Shown here: positions 21,691 to 24,303 of the stretch, piece by piece
Layout of the letters: each line of letters starts with the position of its first letter
How positions within the stretch are numbered: the stretch's first letter is position 1
Made by a program: the position numbers and the translations under genes
Source: Prevotellaceae bacterium
GTDB lineage: Bacteria; Bacteroidota; Bacteroidia; Bacteroidales; UBA932
Assembly (NCBI GenBank): GCA_031287815.1
Contig: JAITSM010000138.1
Span: 1 to 24,303 of the forward strand
Reading direction: 5' to 3'
Length of the DNA: 24,303 nucleotides
The notes under the pieces: generated by a model
The model's input: the letters and a program-made list of their open reading frames with translations, nothing else
The model's database searches: none
Told to the model about the DNA's origin: nothing

Positions 21691-21805
21691 TCGGCATCGC
21701 TCAGTGCCGGTCGTCGGAACTGCCCGGTTCCGGTCATCGGAACTGCTCGGTTCCGGTCATCGGAACTGCTCGGGTCCGGTCGTCGGAACTGCTCGGTTCC
21801 GGTCG
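21691..21805. repeat. 23-bp tandem hairpin repeat, five units
   Basis: tcggaactgctcggttccgg-type units start at 21691 (degenerate), 21714, 21737, 21760 and 21783, exactly 23 bp apart. Each contains the inverted repeat GGAAC-tgctc-GGTTCC, so the tract can form a row of short hairpins. It lies in the operon gap between the membrane Fe-S gene and the aldo/keto reductase gene, so it would be transcribed. Confidence 0.85.
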
Positions 21806-21851
21806 CGACACTAAGTTCATACCTCATAATTCATACTTCATACTTCATACC

Positions 21852-23336
21852 TCAAATACTCCTGTGCCTTTCATGCCCTTCGATATAGATGGCGCTGAAG
21901 GGTCGTGCGGGGCAGCGGTTTTCGCATGCGCCGCAGCCGATACAGCGTTCGGTGTCGATCGCCGGCAGCTTGAGCGAGCGGGGATTTCCGGCGTCCTGCG
22001 GTACCAGCTGTATTGCGCCGGTCGGGCAGTGGCGTTCGCAGCTTCTACAGGTGACTTCGTCGCGGACGACCACGCAGTTGGCCTTTATCCATACGGCATG
22101 GCCTATCTGGACGGCTGTTTTTTCTTCCCTTGTAATCCGTTTGATAGCCGCCGTCGGGCATACTTCCGAGCATTTTACGCATTCGGGGCGGCAGTAGCCC
22201 CGCTCGAACGACATTTCGGGCTGCATCAGCTTCGCCCAGCCGGAAGAGGGGCGCAGTACCTGGTTGGGGCAAACAGCCACGCACAGCTGGCAGGCCGTAC
22301 AGTGCTTCGCCAGGTGGCGTAAACCCTGCGCCCCCGCCGGCACGAGGGAGGTTTCCCGTAAGGGGATTTTCTTAGCTTCGATGGTCGCCAGCCCGCCGTC
22401 GGCTGCCGCCTGCTGCGCTTTCAGCGCGGAATGGAAGGCGAACAGGGCGGCTATGGACAGGAAACCGCGACGGGAAGAACCGTCCGCTTCCGTCTTTTCC
22501 CGCCCTGCGCGGGAGGGGCACTTGGGGATGGCGTAAGCGAGGGCTTTTTGCCTGCATTTTCCCATACAGTCCAGGCATGTTACGCAGCGGCTGTAATCCA
22601 CCCGGTGCCTTTTATGGTCGATGCACGAGGCTTTGCAGTTGCGGGCGCACAGGCCGCAGCCGTTACATTTTTCCGCATCAATCACCGGCTTGAAAAGGGA
22701 AAACCGCGCCGCAAAGCCCAACGCCGTGCCCACAGGGCAAATGCTGTTGCAATACGTCCGTCCGTTCCGCCACGCAAGGATGGCCAGCAGGGCAAAGAAG
22801 CCTGCGGCAATCGCCAGCGTAAGGCCGCCCTTCAGCCAGACCTCCACCGGATAAAAGGCATAACTGCCTACCCGCCCCGACAAATAGTCCAACGCATTAT
22901 TTCCCCACTGGTATAGGGGCGCCAGCAGGTTGGAAGCCATGCGGCCGTAGGCGCTGTAGGGCTCCAGCAGCGCAACCGCGGAGCTAACGCCCGCCGCAAA
23001 GGCAATCGCAAAAATAGCCAGCACGGCGTAGCGCAGCCACGCAAGGGAGGGGGAGTAGGAAAAACGGTTTTTCTTCCGCCTCCCGGCTATCCGGGAAACC
23101 ACGTCCTGGAAGATGCCGAGCGGGCATACCACCGAACAGTAAATACGCCCGAAGAGCAAGGTCAGCGCTGCCAGCGCCGCCACCACGCCTACATTTACCG
23201 CCAGCAGCGCCGGCATCAGCTGTATTTTCGCCAGCCAGCCGAACCACCCGTGCAGCGTCCCCGTAAAGTCGAGGAACAGCAGCGTTACCAGCACAAAGCT
23301 AATGCAGGCAAGCGTAATCCTGATTTTTCGTATCAT
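21852..23336 (-). CDS. Polytopic membrane protein with multiple 4Fe-4S clusters (NapH/NosR-like plus ferredoxin domains)
   Basis: This is a 494-residue protein. I place the start at 23336 (MIRKIRITLACISFVLVTLL), 11 bp after the flavodoxin stop. The first 210 residues hold about four to five membrane helices with two CxxxCP motifs, IYCSVVCPLG and TYCNSICPVG, as in NapH/NosR-type electron carriers. Then come CNGCGLCARNCKASC and CVTCLDCMGKC, a second hydrophobic stretch after SSRRGFLSIAALFAF, and four more Cys clusters (CTACQLCVAVCP, CVKCSEVCP, CRSCERHCP, CIGCGACENRCP). It probably moves electrons across the inner membrane, possibly from quinol, to a periplasmic partner. The Tat-type reductase encoded next is the obvious candidate. 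The fused arrangement is notable. Confidence 0.88.
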   Translation of the reverse strand: MIRKIRITLACISFVLVTLLFLDFTGTLHGWFGWLAKIQLMPALLAVNVGVVAALAALTLLFGRIYCSVVCPLGIFQDVVSRIAGRRKKNRFSYSPSLAWLRYAVLAIFAIAFAAGVSSAVALLEPYSAYGRMASNLLAPLYQWGNNALDYLSGRVGSYAFYPVEVWLKGGLTLAIAAGFFALLAILAWRNGRTYCNSICPVGTALGFAARFSLFKPVIDAEKCNGCGLCARNCKASCIDHKRHRVDYSRCVTCLDCMGKCRQKALAYAIPKCPSRAGREKTEADGSSRRGFLSIAALFAFHSALKAQQAAADGGLATIEAKKIPLRETSLVPAGAQGLRHLAKHCTACQLCVAVCPNQVLRPSSGWAKLMQPEMSFERGYCRPECVKCSEVCPTAAIKRITREEKTAVQIGHAVWIKANCVVVRDEVTCRSCERHCPTGAIQLVPQDAGNPRSLKLPAIDTERCIGCGACENRCPARPFSAIYIEGHERHRSI

Positions 23337-23347
23337 AATTAAACTTA

Positions 23348-23905
23348 TTAATTGTTGATGACGCCGGTTTTTTGCAGCCATTGGGCTATGTCGTCTTTTG
23401 CCCGCCTTACCAGCTGGCCGCTAACCGCAAACCCTTCGGGGATGACGGCCTCCGGGCACAGCTTTTGCAGGTCTTCCAGGCTGCGCCCCCAACGTCCGCT
23501 GCCGTGCGTGCAGAAGGGGATAAGGGTCTTTCCCGCCCAGTTGTATTTTTCCAAAAACGTAAACAACACCATAGGCATCGACCCGCACCAGTTGGGATAG
23601 CCGACAAAGACCACGTCGTAGGCCGCCATATCCGCTACTTCGGCGGCCATTGGCGGGCGGGCGTTGTTTTGCTGTTCCTGTCTCGCCAGCGCCACGCATT
23701 CTTCGTAGTTCTTGGAATAGGGCTTCACGGTGGTGATTTCAAACAAATCGCCGCCGGTTTGCTCTTGAATTTGCTTTGCCACCTCGCGGGTATTGCCGCC
23801 CCACGAGAAGTAGGCCACAAGGATTTTTCCCTTACCCTGCGCCTGCGCCGTGCCGCACAAGGCAAGCACAGACGCTACCAAACACATCATTCTTTTCATA
23901 CTCAT
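23348..23905 (-). CDS. Exported flavodoxin-like protein
   Basis: This 185-residue protein has a signal peptide (MKRMMCLVASVLALCGTAQAQ, starting at 23905 or at the second Met, 23899) followed by a flavodoxin fold: KILVAYFSWGGNTREVAKQI binds the FMN phosphate, and VVFVGYPNWCGSMP and PFCTHGSGRWG are the flavin-contacting loops. Export of a flavodoxin is a Bacteroidetes habit; it fits an extracytoplasmic electron chain with the two genes that follow. It is the first gene of that operon. Confidence 0.9.
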   Translation of the reverse strand: MSMKRMMCLVASVLALCGTAQAQGKGKILVAYFSWGGNTREVAKQIQEQTGGDLFEITTVKPYSKNYEECVALARQEQQNNARPPMAAEVADMAAYDVVFVGYPNWCGSMPMVLFTFLEKYNWAGKTLIPFCTHGSGRWGRSLEDLQKLCPEAVIPEGFAVSGQLVRRAKDDIAQWLQKTGVINN

Positions 23906-23926
23906 TTATTTTTTAGGATTATGCTG

Positions 23927-23934
23927 CAAAGATA
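23927..23934 (-). promoter_or_regulatory. -7 element of the redox operon
   Basis: Minus-strand TATCTTTG fits TAnnTTTG; a T-rich upstream stretch is present but no TTG at 19 bp. The leader to the flavodoxin start is only about 15-20 nt. Confidence 0.6.
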
Positions 23935-24117
23935 AAACAAAAATTGCAAAAAACCGTTTTTTGCAGATTAAAAATGTTTTATTGGATGAAAAAGAAAATC
24001 GGTTGTCGTAAGTTTATCGGTATTTATATCGGTAAATATATCGGTAATTTTACGGACGGGCAGTTCATCCAACGCCTGCAAAATGGCATCCTGCCTACTG
24101 AAAACTGCCTGCTGGTC

Positions 24118-24303
24118 GCCCCATCGGGGCGAAATTTTCATAACCGCAGGCCAGCGCAGCGCAGCCTGCGGAAAAGCCTCCCCAGCCTTTCGCGCGGAGC
24201 ACTGTCCGTGCATAGCGGAACACCTGTGCTCCGCGCGAAAAGCAGGAAGTGCCATGTAGCCCCCATGCTGCGTTACGCTCCGCTCCACTTGCATGGGGTT
24301 ATG
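24118..24303. repeat. Interspersed stem-loop repeat R, copy 3 (runs off the window)
   Basis: GCCCC-atc-GGGGC (24118-24130), gaaattttcataaccgcagg, then the best-preserved core: cgcgcggagcac (24191-24202) pairs perfectly with gtgctccgcgcg (24226-24237). It continues with ccccatgctgcgttacgctc and cacttgcatggggttatg to the end. The orientation is as R2. The open frame across it (minus strand, 23968-24294) is a repeat shadow. Between the flavodoxin promoter and this element I see only cagtag-type words and no gene. Confidence 0.8.

Overview
The window looks like a chromosomal segment of a Bacteroidetes (Bacteroidales-type) bacterium. The evidence is a two-part tmRNA reading frame encoding the tag GETNYALAA, repeated promoters of the Bacteroidetes form TTG-N19-TAnnTTTG, weak Shine-Dalgarno sites, and the protein set: UDP-xylose synthesis, LOG, DUF4254, SPOR and FISUMP families. 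No phage, insertion sequence, CRISPR array or reverse transcriptase gene is visible.

Layout. 1-4128 (+): the 3' end of a UDP-glucose dehydrogenase gene, an S23-type four-helix protein, UDP-glucuronate decarboxylase, thioredoxin, a LOG-family protein and a long-chain polyprenyl diphosphate synthase. 4204-4426: an AT-rich tandem array with a 21/42-bp period. 4497-6092 (-): FISUMP-family secreted protein 'B' with a long leader. 6130-9360 (+): LEA-like lipoprotein, SPOR protein, tmRNA with terminator, a second prenyl synthase and a DUF4254 protein. 9430-9639: interspersed repeat copy R1. 9718-11945 (+): FISUMP gene 'A', a broken Avd-like gene and a nine-unit 42-bp array. 12166-12416: an unexplained stem-loop-rich region. 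12461-14152 (-): protein 'D' behind a previously hidden 57-residue lipoprotein gene. 14231-14477: R2. 14583-16589 (+): sufS and trmB. 16569-17840 (-): an MscS/YbdG-type channel. 17951-20116 (-): FISUMP gene 'C', the intact Avd-like gene and a two-unit version of the 42-bp array. 20235-23934 (-): a redox operon (flavodoxin, membrane 4Fe-4S protein, Tat-type aldo/keto reductase). 24118-24303: R3.

The central observation is a four-member family (A, B, C, D) of secreted proteins. Each has a related N-terminal domain and a C-terminal module that varies. Every copy is preceded by the same kind of long 5' leader, 310-470 nt from an identical-format promoter. In all four leaders I find the same H-type pseudoknot topology (P1 5' strand, P2 5' strand, P1 3' strand, P2 3' strand). 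The stem sequences are almost completely different between copies but remain complementary, while two internal loops (AA/ACC and U-rich/GGG) are conserved. That is covariation readable by eye, and it supports a structured RNA I cannot assign to a known class. A second conserved hairpin lies closer to the start codon. Two of the genes (A and C) are followed by an Avd/S23-like four-helix gene and then a 42-bp tandem array, so a whole cassette has been duplicated and has since decayed differently.

A second theme is genome-wide repeat invasion. Short words such as cagtaggcagttttc and aatggagaattgaaa fill intergenic gaps and have supplied the first or last codons of several housekeeping genes. A roughly 200-bp stem-loop element is present three times.
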